From Paracoccaceae bacterium (lineage in GTDB: Bacteria > Pseudomonadota > Alphaproteobacteria > Rhodobacterales > Rhodobacteraceae): DNA of 6,365 nt. The first letter of the stretch is position 1. Every line of letters starts with the position of its first letter. A model generated the notes under the pieces. That model was given only the letters and a program-made list of their open reading frames with translations, ran no database searches and had not been told where the DNA came from. The DNA lies in assembly GCA_018222665.1 (NCBI GenBank), contig JAAEZW010000117.1, forward strand, positions 1 through 6,365, in the 5' to 3' direction. A program made the position numbers and the translations under genes. This document shows positions 1 to 6,365 of this stretch, in pieces.

Positions 1-657
1 GGGAAATCCACTCTGTTCAACCGTCTAACAGGGGCAGAGGTGATGGCCAAAGATATGCTCTTTGCCACGCTGGACCCGACCATGCGTTCGATCAAACTGT
101 CCAGTGGGGTGGATATTATCCTATCTGACACCGTTGGGTTTATCTCTGACCTGCCCACAGAATTGGTTGCGGCCTTTCGCGCGACATTGGAAGAGGTGCT
201 AGAGGCCGACATCATCTTGCATGTGCGCGATATCTCTCATACTGCGACAGAGGAACAGGCCGAAGACGTTGAAAAGATCCTTGAAAGCCTTGGGATATCT
301 GAGGATACACCGCAGCTTGACGTGTGGAACAAGGTCGATTTGATTCATGCGGATGATCGCGATGCTTTGGGGAAAATTGCCGAACGCAATGATCATATTC
401 TAACCATTTCTGCTATCACGGGGCAGGGATTGGACAAATTGGTCAACCGTGTGTCAACGCATCTGACCCGCGATATTATCGAGGATGGCATCCATTTACC
501 CTATGCAGACGGACGTGCGCGGGCATGGTTATTTGAACAAGGCGTGGTTGAACGTGAAACCCAAGGTGAGGATGGCAGCCTGTTTCATCTGCGTTGGAAC
601 GCGAAACAAAAAGCGCAGTTTGAAAAATCTTTTGGGATCACTCACTCAGCGGAGTGA
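1..657 (+). CDS. hflX: GTPase HflX, C-terminal part (5' truncated by window edge)
   Basis: HflX is a GTP-binding protein of the OBG/HflX group that binds the 50S ribosomal subunit and splits stalled or stressed ribosomes in the cytoplasm. The frame is open from base 1, so 218 codons remain of a protein usually over 400 residues; the N-terminal HflX domain lies outside the window. In local numbering the G motifs run in order: P-loop remnant GKST at 1-4, switch I ATLDPT at 22-27, G3 DTVGF at 43-47, G4 NKVD at 110-113, and G5 with S137-A138. The HflX C-terminal domain follows and ends in a Lys/Phe-rich tail. Switch I reads DPTMR where many homologues have DPTTR; the catalytic motifs look intact. 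Its last 20 bases overlap the convergent acylase gene. In many alphaproteobacteria hflX follows hfq, but that side is not visible. The identification is secure. Confidence 0.95.
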   Translation, partial: GKSTLFNRLTGAEVMAKDMLFATLDPTMRSIKLSSGVDIILSDTVGFISDLPTELVAAFRATLEEVLEADIILHVRDISHTATEEQAEDVEKILESLGISEDTPQLDVWNKVDLIHADDRDALGKIAERNDHILTISAITGQGLDKLVNRVSTHLTRDIIEDGIHLPYADGRARAWLFEQGVVERETQGEDGSLFHLRWNAKQKAQFEKSFGITHSAE

Positions 658-670
658 TTGTTGTGATCCC
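634..670. terminator. Bulged hairpin over both convergent stop codons, candidate bidirectional terminator
   Basis: GGGATCAC (634-641) is the exact reverse complement of GTGATCCC (663-670). Nested inside, TCACTC (642-647) pairs with GAGTGA (652-657) around a 4-nt loop, AGCG. Together they give 14 base pairs interrupted only by a 5-nt bulge (658-662). The structure contains the hflX stop (655-657) and the acylase stop (638-640, minus strand). On the plus strand no T-run follows. On the minus strand the hairpin is followed by AAAAGATTTTT. It is therefore better placed to act on acylase transcripts; for hflX it may only block 3' exonucleases. The pairing is seen directly; the terminator function is inferred. 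Confidence 0.5.
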
Positions 671-3109
671 TGTTGCGGCCGCGCGGGCAAGACGGTGATC
701 AAGCGACATGGGAACATATTCCCCCAAACGCCACAGTTGTCCCAAATCATCATAATGACGCGATAGGAAATGTCCCGATTGCCCTGTTGAGGTGACAAAA
801 ACCGAACTGTCGGGATCGGCAAAATCCACCACACTGCGATACCCTGCGGCATGCACATTGTGGAATGGGTACACATCCCCGCCACGTGTGCGCCCCCGCA
901 ACAGGGTATTGTCGCCCCCTGATGTGGATTGGCGAATGTTGGCGAAATAATGCAATACGGGAATTTTACCCAAAACCGCGTGATCATGCGTGGCTTGATG
1001 CGCATCTCCCCAACGCAGCGCGTTGGGATCACGGTTGAAATTATCACTGAGCCAGACCAGCGCATCATCCAAGGCGCGGGAGGCAATTTGATCGCAGGTT
1101 TCAAAAGGCGCGCTTTGGATCACATCACACCAAACGGAGGCGCCTTCAATATCGCGGTATACCCGTTCAATAAACAGGGGTTCAACATGTGTGAACTCTT
1201 CGGCCAATGGCCCCAATTCGTCGCGGATCAATCGCGTCTGAATGGCGCGCAACCACGCGGAATAGATCAGGGGTTCGGGCAGATGTTCGTTCATCTCTCC
1301 ATTCCAATCGGCCAATAGTGACAGCGCTGTTGTGCGCTGCCAGGCCAATGTACCACGCTCGCCTGCCTCGCCCGTGAACCACAGCTCTTTACCGATCAAT
1401 GGCAACAGCGATTGCGCGGTAAAACTAACTGTATCCAATTGCGCTTCGATCAGGCTTTCGCGTGTATGCACCTTGCGCATTTCCATTAGCCGCTTCAGAC
1501 GGTTGACCCGCTGGCTGTCGCCCCATTCAAAGGACACGTGATTTGGGAAATCTGCATCGGTTGTTTTGTTGTTGGTGTTCCCAATGATACCTGTCTCTGG
1601 GCTTATCACCGCGGGGTTATCGGAATAGGGCAGGCGTCCATCCCATTGATTATCCCGCACCCAGCCTAGTGCAGGCATGCGGCCTTGGGTTTGGTGGCTG
1701 ATGCTTCGCTTGGGCATCGCACCAATCACCTTAAACCCAATGCTGTCGCGATCAATGAAGGTCACGTTTTGCGAGGGCGCGATATATCCCTCACCCGCGG
1801 CGATTGCATCGGTTACATTTTCGGCTTGGATCATATTGAACACAGCAGTCATCGTTGTATCGGCAGGCGAAAGTGCCGAAAACGACAAGGCAGGGACATG
1901 TCCGCGCGGTGTGACAGAGGCTAAATCAAACATATCCAATGGCAGGATCGGGCCATTATCGCTCCACCGCAGGGTCAGGGTTTTTGGGGTGCCATCCGCC
2001 ACATTGATGATGGATTGGCGTGTGCGAAATTTTTTCCAACCCTCTTCGGTGCGATATTCCGTTGGGGTGCCGGCATTGACCTCTTCCATCAGGATATCTT
2101 GGTCGTCAAGGTAGGATGACGTCATCCCCCAAGCTAATTTTTCGCTTCGCCCTGATAGGATTAGGGGAATGCCAGGGATCGTTGCGCCAATCATGCCACC
2201 CATAGAAAGCTCCATACGCGCCAGATACCAAATTGTGGGCGCGGTCAATTCCAAATGTGGATCATTGGCCAATATTGTGCCACCCGCCGCACTGCGGGCA
2301 GGGGCCGCGGCAAAGGCGTTTGAGGCACCAGCGTGTTCAATAGATTTCCACGGGGCAAGGGGGTGATCGAAGGATGCATCAACCAATGTGGTTTCAAACA
2401 TCGGTGTGTCCCACAAGGATGCATAATCAGGCAGCGCAATGGTTGCGGTCGCAGGATGATCGGGCAGAATATCGATAATGCGTTCCGGATCAGGCAGGGC
2501 AAGCGAGACTTTGGCGCGTCGTATTTCCCGCTTCATATGCGATGACAGTGTCACAGACATCAGTTTTAGCATCACCAAACTGTCTGCAGGTTGCCATGTG
2601 GCAAAGGGGGCGTTGAACAAAAACATCTCGGGTGCGCCGCGCCCACGGGCATAGGTGTTGATTTCATGTAGACGCGCATTCACACCACGCGCATAGGCGT
2701 TTAATGCGGCAAGCGTTTCGGGGGATTGCACCGACAGGCTACGCACGGCGGTCGAATAGAGATCAAGATGCCGCATATAGGTGTCAATATGCACGGTGTC
2801 TGGACCAAAGATTTCCGATAATCGCCCCTGCGCCGTGCGCCGCATCATTGACATTTGCCACAAACGATCCTGTGCATGGACATAGCCTAGGCCAAAAAAC
2901 ACATCCTCGTTTTGATCCGCAAAAATATGGGGAACATTTGCCGTATCCCGAACGACTTCTATCTTTCCCAAAGCGCCGGGCAACTCCAGCTCGGCGTCGT
3001 AATCTGGGAGAGAGCGTGCAGCGAGGTAGTAGGCAATGACAAACGCACAAACGACCAATGCGATTGATCCAATTGCAATGCGCAGAAGAATGTGAAAAAC
3101 GCCTGCCAT
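638..3109 (-). CDS. Penicillin acylase family Ntn hydrolase (acylase of unknown amide substrate), membrane-anchored or exported
   Basis: This 823-residue protein belongs to the penicillin/acyl-homoserine-lactone acylase family, which hydrolyses amide bonds after autocleavage into alpha and beta chains. Residues 5-31 form one hydrophobic segment, an uncleaved anchor or signal peptide that places the enzyme in the periplasm. The alpha-chain signature lies at about 53-102, with PHIFA and the GYVHAQDRLWQM stretch. The cleavage site and nucleophile are in HAGASNAF: Ser263 would be the new beta-chain N-terminus. ANDPHL follows at 281-286. Asn511-Asn514 (NTNN) is placed about as expected for the oxyanion-hole Asn. 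The C-terminal family motif beginning GQSGH starts near 776. The length is normal for the family. ATG at 3107-3109 is preceded by AAGGTAGG. Substrate cannot be read from sequence: beta-lactam side chains, N-acyl-homoserine lactones and other amides are all possible. It is divergent from the dehydrogenase and convergent with hflX. Confidence 0.92.
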   Translation of the reverse strand: MAGVFHILLRIAIGSIALVVCAFVIAYYLAARSLPDYDAELELPGALGKIEVVRDTANVPHIFADQNEDVFFGLGYVHAQDRLWQMSMMRRTAQGRLSEIFGPDTVHIDTYMRHLDLYSTAVRSLSVQSPETLAALNAYARGVNARLHEINTYARGRGAPEMFLFNAPFATWQPADSLVMLKLMSVTLSSHMKREIRRAKVSLALPDPERIIDILPDHPATATIALPDYASLWDTPMFETTLVDASFDHPLAPWKSIEHAGASNAFAAAPARSAAGGTILANDPHLELTAPTIWYLARMELSMGGMIGATIPGIPLILSGRSEKLAWGMTSSYLDDQDILMEEVNAGTPTEYRTEEGWKKFRTRQSIINVADGTPKTLTLRWSDNGPILPLDMFDLASVTPRGHVPALSFSALSPADTTMTAVFNMIQAENVTDAIAAGEGYIAPSQNVTFIDRDSIGFKVIGAMPKRSISHQTQGRMPALGWVRDNQWDGRLPYSDNPAVISPETGIIGNTNNKTTDADFPNHVSFEWGDSQRVNRLKRLMEMRKVHTRESLIEAQLDTVSFTAQSLLPLIGKELWFTGEAGERGTLAWQRTTALSLLADWNGEMNEHLPEPLIYSAWLRAIQTRLIRDELGPLAEEFTHVEPLFIERVYRDIEGASVWCDVIQSAPFETCDQIASRALDDALVWLSDNFNRDPNALRWGDAHQATHDHAVLGKIPVLHYFANIRQSTSGGDNTLLRGRTRGGDVYPFHNVHAAGYRSVVDFADPDSSVFVTSTGQSGHFLSRHYDDLGQLWRLGEYVPMSLDHRLARAAATGITTITPLSE

Positions 3110-3146
3110 CCTAAACCTACCTTTTTGCCCTCACCCCCTTGCATCA

Positions 3147-3176
3147 GGTTTCATACCGCGACACAAGTATGAAACC
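3147..3176. promoter_or_regulatory. Perfect 10-bp inverted repeat in the divergent intergenic region, candidate operator
   Basis: GGTTTCATAC (3147-3156) and GTATGAAACC (3167-3176) are exact reverse complements separated by 10 bp. Their centres are 20 bp apart, about two helical turns, which suits a dimeric regulator binding one DNA face. The dyad sits in the 87-bp gap between the divergent acylase and dehydrogenase starts and ends 20 bp before the dehydrogenase ATG. Each arm carries a TATGAA that could act as a -10 element. On the minus strand, TTGGTT (3173-3178) and TATGAA (3149-3154) are 18 bp apart, a weak promoter match for the acylase. No regulator gene is in the window, and the repeat does not fit the classic LysR T-N11-A spacing. 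It could instead form an RNA stem. The repeat is seen; the operator role is inferred. Confidence 0.5.
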
Positions 3177-3196
3177 AAGAATTTAGAGGAATAATT

Positions 3197-4069
3197 ATGG
3201 CAAATGTCGCATTTCTAGGCCTTGGCGTCATGGGATACCCAATGGCAGGGCATCTTCAAAGCGCAGGGCATTCTGTTACTGTCTATAACCGCACCACTGC
3301 CAAGGCAGAAGCCTGGGTAGCAGAGCATGGTGGCGCAATGGCCACCACCCCAGCCGAGGCGGCAAAGGGCGCTGATTTCGTCATGGCCTGCGTGGGCAAT
3401 GATGATGACTTGCGCGGTGTGTGCCTGGGGGATACGGGGGCATTTGCGGGCATGTCCAATGGTGCGATTTTTGTGGACCACACAACCGTTTCGGCAAAAG
3501 TGACCGCCGAACTATACGCTGCATCCGCAGAACTGGGTCTGAGCTTGGTGGATGCGCCGATCTCCGGGGGACAAGCAGGCGCAGAAAACGGCGTGTTGTC
3601 CATCATGTGTGGTGGAGATCAAACCGCATATGATGCGGCAGAACTGATTATGGCTGCCTATTCACGCATTTGTCGTCGTATAGGTGACAGCGGCGCTGGG
3701 CAAAAAACCAAGATGTGCAATCAAATTGCCATCGCGGGATTGGTTCAAGGCCTGTCAGAAGCGTTACACTTTGCTGAAAAAGCGGGTCTTGATGGTGCGG
3801 CCGTGGTTGAGGTGATTTCCCAAGGCGCTGCAGGCAGTTGGCAAATGTCCAACCGCTATCAAACTATGTTGGACGATCATTTCGAACACGGGTTTGCCGT
3901 TGATTGGATGCGCAAGGATTTGGGAATCTGTCTTCAAGCGGCTGATGAAACGGGCGCAAGCCTCCCTGTGACGGCATTGGTAGATCAGTTTTATAAAGAC
4001 GTGCAAAAAATGGGCGGCGGGCGCTGGGATACATCCAGCCTGTTCAAACGTTTGCAAAATTTAGGATAA
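3197..4069 (+). CDS. NAD(P)-dependent oxidoreductase, 3-hydroxyisobutyrate dehydrogenase (beta-hydroxyacid dehydrogenase) family
   Basis: This 290-residue cytoplasmic enzyme has the usual length and layout of the beta-hydroxyacid dehydrogenases, which reversibly oxidise 3-hydroxy acids or reduce semialdehydes. The Rossmann motif GLGVMGYPM lies at 8-16. The second strand ends in NRT (31-33); an Arg there, in place of an Asp, suggests NADP(H). The substrate-binding signature is DAPISGG at 119-125, continuing to AENG. The catalytic Lys is K172 in GAGQKTKMCNQ (166-176). The all-helical C-terminal domain includes AVDWMRKDLG near 234-243 and a GGGRWDTS segment at 273-280. AGAGGA (3185-3190) lies 6 nt before the ATG and fixes the start. 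The gene appears monocistronic, divergent from the acylase, with its own terminator. No valine-degradation or glyoxylate genes adjoin it, so mmsB or garR would be a guess. The family is certain; the substrate is unknown. Confidence 0.93.
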   Translation: MANVAFLGLGVMGYPMAGHLQSAGHSVTVYNRTTAKAEAWVAEHGGAMATTPAEAAKGADFVMACVGNDDDLRGVCLGDTGAFAGMSNGAIFVDHTTVSAKVTAELYAASAELGLSLVDAPISGGQAGAENGVLSIMCGGDQTAYDAAELIMAAYSRICRRIGDSGAGQKTKMCNQIAIAGLVQGLSEALHFAEKAGLDGAAVVEVISQGAAGSWQMSNRYQTMLDDHFEHGFAVDWMRKDLGICLQAADETGASLPVTALVDQFYKDVQKMGGGRWDTSSLFKRLQNLG

Positions 4070-4080
4070 ACTTATCCTCT

Positions 4081-4107
4081 TGGGGCGCGCAGTAATGCGC
4101 CCCATTT
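4081..4107 (+). terminator. Intrinsic-type terminator after the dehydrogenase
   Basis: TGGGGCGC (4081-4088) pairs perfectly over 8 bp with GCGCCCCA (4097-4104), with an 8-nt loop. A short TTT follows at 4105-4107. It begins 11 bases after the dehydrogenase stop. The stem is strong but the T-tract is short, so termination may be partial. Some read-through into the rne leader is possible. Confidence 0.7.
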
Positions 4108-4134
4108 GACAGATTTTATGGATAAAATTCTACT
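4106..4134 (+). promoter_or_regulatory. Candidate sigma-70-type promoter for rne
   Basis: TTGACA (4106-4111) is a perfect -35 hexamer. A 17-bp spacer separates it from TCTACT (4129-4134), which matches 4 of 6 positions of the -10 consensus. Transcription would start near 4141 and give an rne leader of about 390 nt. The -35 overlaps the T-tract of the preceding terminator by two bases, so the two signals are packed back to back. Other weak AT-rich hexamers occur further downstream, so the start point is not settled. Confidence 0.45.
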
Positions 4135-4529
4135 CAATTCCACACATTTGTAATTTGCCCATTGTATTTTCCGCATTTTTCCCCTTATGGTCACCAAGGC
4201 AGCTCTTTTTCATGAATTACCCTGCCTTGAGAGTTTCACTGTTTTTCGATGTGACCCGGCATAGCGACTGGTTCCCGAACTACAGATTGATAAGATCCCT
4301 TGGGTCACCCGCCCCCGGACCGCTTTTGCGACGGGACACAAATTGGTCAGGTTCGCCTGATTGGAGAAGAAGACGCGATGCAACGCGAACGACATTTCGT
4401 TAATCGAGCAGGGGCCCAACGCGGTCGGTCTGCACGCGCGCGCGCCATCGCCCAAAGAGACAATCACATCATTTATGTTCCCGACGCCGTTGAACGGCGC
4501 GTTTGGGATGCGATGTGTGAATGGATAAT
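4135..4529 (+). promoter_or_regulatory. Long structured 5' leader of rne (no confident gene)
   Basis: I accept no protein gene in this stretch; it looks like an untranslated leader. Stems seen by eye: CAAGGCAG (4195-4202) with CTGCCTTG (4222-4229), 8 bp; GTGACCC (4251-4257) with GGGTCAC (4302-4308), 7 bp, enclosing a small CTG/CAG hairpin at 4268-4285; CCCG...CGGG at 4314-4335, closing an inner CGC/GCG stem with a TTTT loop; a hairpin at 4345-4362 with a TTCG tetraloop; and CGCCGT (4485-4490) with ACGGCG (4494-4499), just upstream of the rne start. In E. coli, RNase E limits its own synthesis by acting on hairpins in its long rne leader. A similar role here is inference. A short reading frame from 4378 is discussed under findings. 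Confidence 0.45.
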
Positions 4530-6365
4530 ATGGCTAAGAAAATGCTTATCGACGCCACCCACGCCGAGGAAACGCGCGTGGTTGTGGTTGATGGAAACAA
4601 GGTTGAGGAATTTGACTTTGAATCTGAAAACAAACGCCAAATCGCTGGCAACATCTATCTTGCAAAAGTAACACGGGTCGAACCGTCACTTCAGGCGGCT
4701 TTTGTGGATTATGGTGGAAACCGTCACGGATTTTTGGCGTTTTCCGAAATCCATCCTGATTACTACCAGATCCCAGTTGCGGATCGTGAAGCGCTGATGG
4801 AAGAGGAGCGTGCATTGGCAGAGGCGGATGCACGCGCCGAAGAAGAGGACGAAGCGCCCAAAAAACGTCGTCGTCGTGGCCCGCATCGTCGCAACAACAA
4901 ACCTGCTGAGGTTGTCACCGAGACAGAAGTTGATGGAATGGAAACCATCGATTTGGATGCATCGGATGGGACTGACGCAAACGATGCACCCATGGCGGCA
5001 CCCATCGTTGAAGACGAACCAATGATCGTCACGCAAGAGGTTGATGCACCAGAAGATGCTGCGGACGCCGACACGGCAGAAGCAGACGCGCCTGTGGCTG
5101 AAACAGAGTCTGACGCGCCATCAGAAGATGCCCAAGACGACGTGCCTGAAGAAGCACCTGCCGCAGACGTCACAAGCGAGGAAACCTCAGAAGAGGCGCC
5201 CGCCGCTTCGGATGATGAATCTGTCGCAGCAGCGGACTCCAACGATGAGGCAGAGACCTCAGACGATAGCGAAGAGCCTGTGGAGGTGGATACCGCAGAA
5301 GACGATCAGGACGATGGGATCGAATCCGTATCTGACGATGACGATGCCATGGATCTGCGTCCACAACGGCGGTCCCGTCCACGCCGTTACAAAATCCAAG
5401 AAGTGATCAAAGTGCGCCAAATTATGTTGGTGCAGGTTGTCAAAGAAGAGCGCGGGAACAAGGGCGCAGCGCTGACCACGTATCTATCGCTTGCGGGTCG
5501 CTACTGTGTTCTTATGCCGAACACCGCTCGTGGTGGCGGGATTTCGCGTAAAATCACAAATGCAGCGGATCGCAAAAAACTTAAGGAAATCGCAACAGAA
5601 ATTGACGTCCCAACAGGGGCGGGTTTGATTATTCGTACAGCTGGGGCCAAGCGCACCAAAACAGAAATCAAACGCGATTACGAATATTTGCAGCGTCTTT
5701 GGGAACAAATCCGCGAATTGACGCTGAAATCAATCGCGCCCGCGAAAATTTATGAAGAGGGCGATTTGATCAAACGATCAATCCGCGATCTATATAATCG
5801 CGACATTGATGAGGTGTTGGTTGAGGGCGAACGCGGGTATCGTAACGCCAAAGACTTCATGAAAATGATCATGCCAAGTCATGCGAAAAACGTGAAACAT
5901 TACACCGATGTGCTCCCACTTTTTGCGCGCTATCAGGTGGAAAGCTATCTGTCCTCCATGTTCAATCCTGTGGTCCAACTGAAATCAGGTGGATACTTGG
6001 TGATTGGTGTGACCGAAGCCTTGGTTGCGGTCGATGTGAACTCGGGTCGTGCGACCAAAGAGGGGTCCATCGAAGAAACTGCGCTAAAAACTAACCTTGA
6101 GGCGGCAGAAGAAGTTGCGCGTCAAATGCGCCTGCGCGATTTGGCAGGTTTGATTGTGATCGACTTCATCGACATGGATGAACGTCGTAATAACAACGCG
6201 GTTGAAAAACGCCTTAAAGACAAATTGAAAACGGATCGTGCGCGCATACAAGTGGGCCGAATCTCAGGCTTTGGCCTTTTAGAGATGAGCCGTCAGCGCC
6301 TGCGCCCGGGTATGATTGAGGCCACAACGCAGCCGTGTCCATCCTGTCATGGCACGGGTTTGATC
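4530..6365 (+). CDS. rne: Ribonuclease E, N-terminal catalytic half (3' truncated by window edge)
   Basis: RNase E is the essential single-strand endoribonuclease that starts mRNA decay and processes rRNA and tRNA precursors; it also organises the degradosome. The frame is open for 612 codons to the window end. The S1 fold begins near residue 36, is interrupted from about 92 to 287, and resumes with KEERGNKGAALTT. The insertion holds a basic patch at 111-121, about 150 strongly acidic residues (126-275) and an Arg-rich patch at 277-286. The 5'-monophosphate sensor is R369-T370 in the RTAG motif (E. coli R169-T170). Catalytic Asp502, Asn504 and Asp545 match E. coli D303, N305 and D346. The zinc-link CPSC is C603/C606, spaced as in E. 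coli. The rest of the C-terminal scaffold is missing. The start at 4530 gives MAKKMLIDA; an in-frame ATG at 4521 is an alternative, and neither has a strong ribosome-binding site. Confidence 0.96.
   Translation, partial: MAKKMLIDATHAEETRVVVVDGNKVEEFDFESENKRQIAGNIYLAKVTRVEPSLQAAFVDYGGNRHGFLAFSEIHPDYYQIPVADREALMEEERALAEADARAEEEDEAPKKRRRRGPHRRNNKPAEVVTETEVDGMETIDLDASDGTDANDAPMAAPIVEDEPMIVTQEVDAPEDAADADTAEADAPVAETESDAPSEDAQDDVPEEAPAADVTSEETSEEAPAASDDESVAAADSNDEAETSDDSEEPVEVDTAEDDQDDGIESVSDDDDAMDLRPQRRSRPRRYKIQEVIKVRQIMLVQVVKEERGNKGAALTTYLSLAGRYCVLMPNTARGGGISRKITNAADRKKLKEIATEIDVPTGAGLIIRTAGAKRTKTEIKRDYEYLQRLWEQIRELTLKSIAPAKIYEEGDLIKRSIRDLYNRDIDEVLVEGERGYRNAKDFMKMIMPSHAKNVKHYTDVLPLFARYQVESYLSSMFNPVVQLKSGGYLVIGVTEALVAVDVNSGRATKEGSIEETALKTNLEAAEEVARQMRLRDLAGLIVIDFIDMDERRNNNAVEKRLKDKLKTDRARIQVGRISGFGLLEMSRQRLRPGMIEATTQPCPSCHGTGLI

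Noticed and set aside
1677..2114. Plus-strand open frame of 145 codons inside the acylase gene
   Set aside because: It is antisense to a well-supported conserved coding sequence, has no recognisable motif, and is only one of several such frames opposite this gene.
4183..4199. Imperfect palindrome CCTTATGGTCACCAAGG
   Set aside because: The arms cannot all pair at once, and half of it is better explained by the 8-bp stem at 4195-4229.
4251..4308. Possible tRNA-like or small RNA gene
   Set aside because: It has an acceptor-like 7-bp helix, but no T-loop or anticodon-arm consensus and the wrong length, so it is treated as leader structure.
4155..4403. Plus-strand frame of 82 codons in the rne leader
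   Set aside because: No credible ribosome-binding site, no recognisable motif and irregular amino-acid composition; it runs through the predicted stems.
4431..4445. Alternating pyrimidine-purine tract (TGCACGCGCGCGCGC), possible Z-DNA-forming run
   Set aside because: Only 15 bp and plausible by chance in GC-rich sequence; no sign that it does anything.
4763..5242. Minus-strand frame of 159 codons rich in Ser and Ala
   Set aside because: It is the mirror of the Asp/Glu/Ala-rich insertion of RNase E; the biased composition alone keeps the reverse frame open.
1..6365. Search for CRISPR arrays, insertion-sequence ends, integrases, toxin-antitoxin pairs or defence genes
   Set aside because: No direct repeat arrays, transposase motifs or small paired genes were seen; the gene content is conserved housekeeping and metabolic.

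Overview
The window reads as a chromosomal segment of an alphaproteobacterium, most likely a Rhodobacterales (Roseobacter-type) genome of intermediate GC. This is inferred from protein style, mainly an RNase E whose S1 domain is split by a long acidic insertion, and not from any marker gene. Every gene seen is housekeeping or metabolic. I see no mobile element, CRISPR array, tRNA, rRNA or phage gene, and nothing that justifies claiming a new defence or biosynthetic system.

Layout: (1) positions 1-657, plus strand: the C-terminal half of the ribosome-associated GTPase HflX, cut by the window's left edge inside its P-loop. (2) 638-3109, minus strand: a complete membrane-anchored penicillin-acylase-family Ntn hydrolase. 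It converges on hflX, and the two coding regions overlap tail to tail by 20 bp. A bulged 14-bp hairpin (634-670) covers both stop codons. (3) 3110-3196: an 87-bp divergent intergenic region with a perfect 10+10 bp inverted repeat (3147-3176), the best operator candidate here. (4) 3197-4069, plus strand: a complete beta-hydroxyacid dehydrogenase-family NAD(P)-dependent oxidoreductase, followed by a GC-rich hairpin terminator (4081-4104). (5) 4106-4529: a promoter candidate directly after that terminator, then a leader of about 390 nt with several predicted stem-loops. (6) 4530 to the right edge, plus strand: the catalytic half of RNase E (rne), open at its 3' end.

The genes do not form one pathway. 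HflX and RNase E are RNA and ribosome quality-control functions. The acylase and dehydrogenase are divergent enzymes of unknown substrate that may share a regulator through the dyad. The points most worth a second look are the shared dyad, the convergent hairpin over two stop codons, and the long structured rne leader, which contains a short upstream reading frame behind a good ribosome-binding site. All RNA structures were found by eye and not folded computationally.
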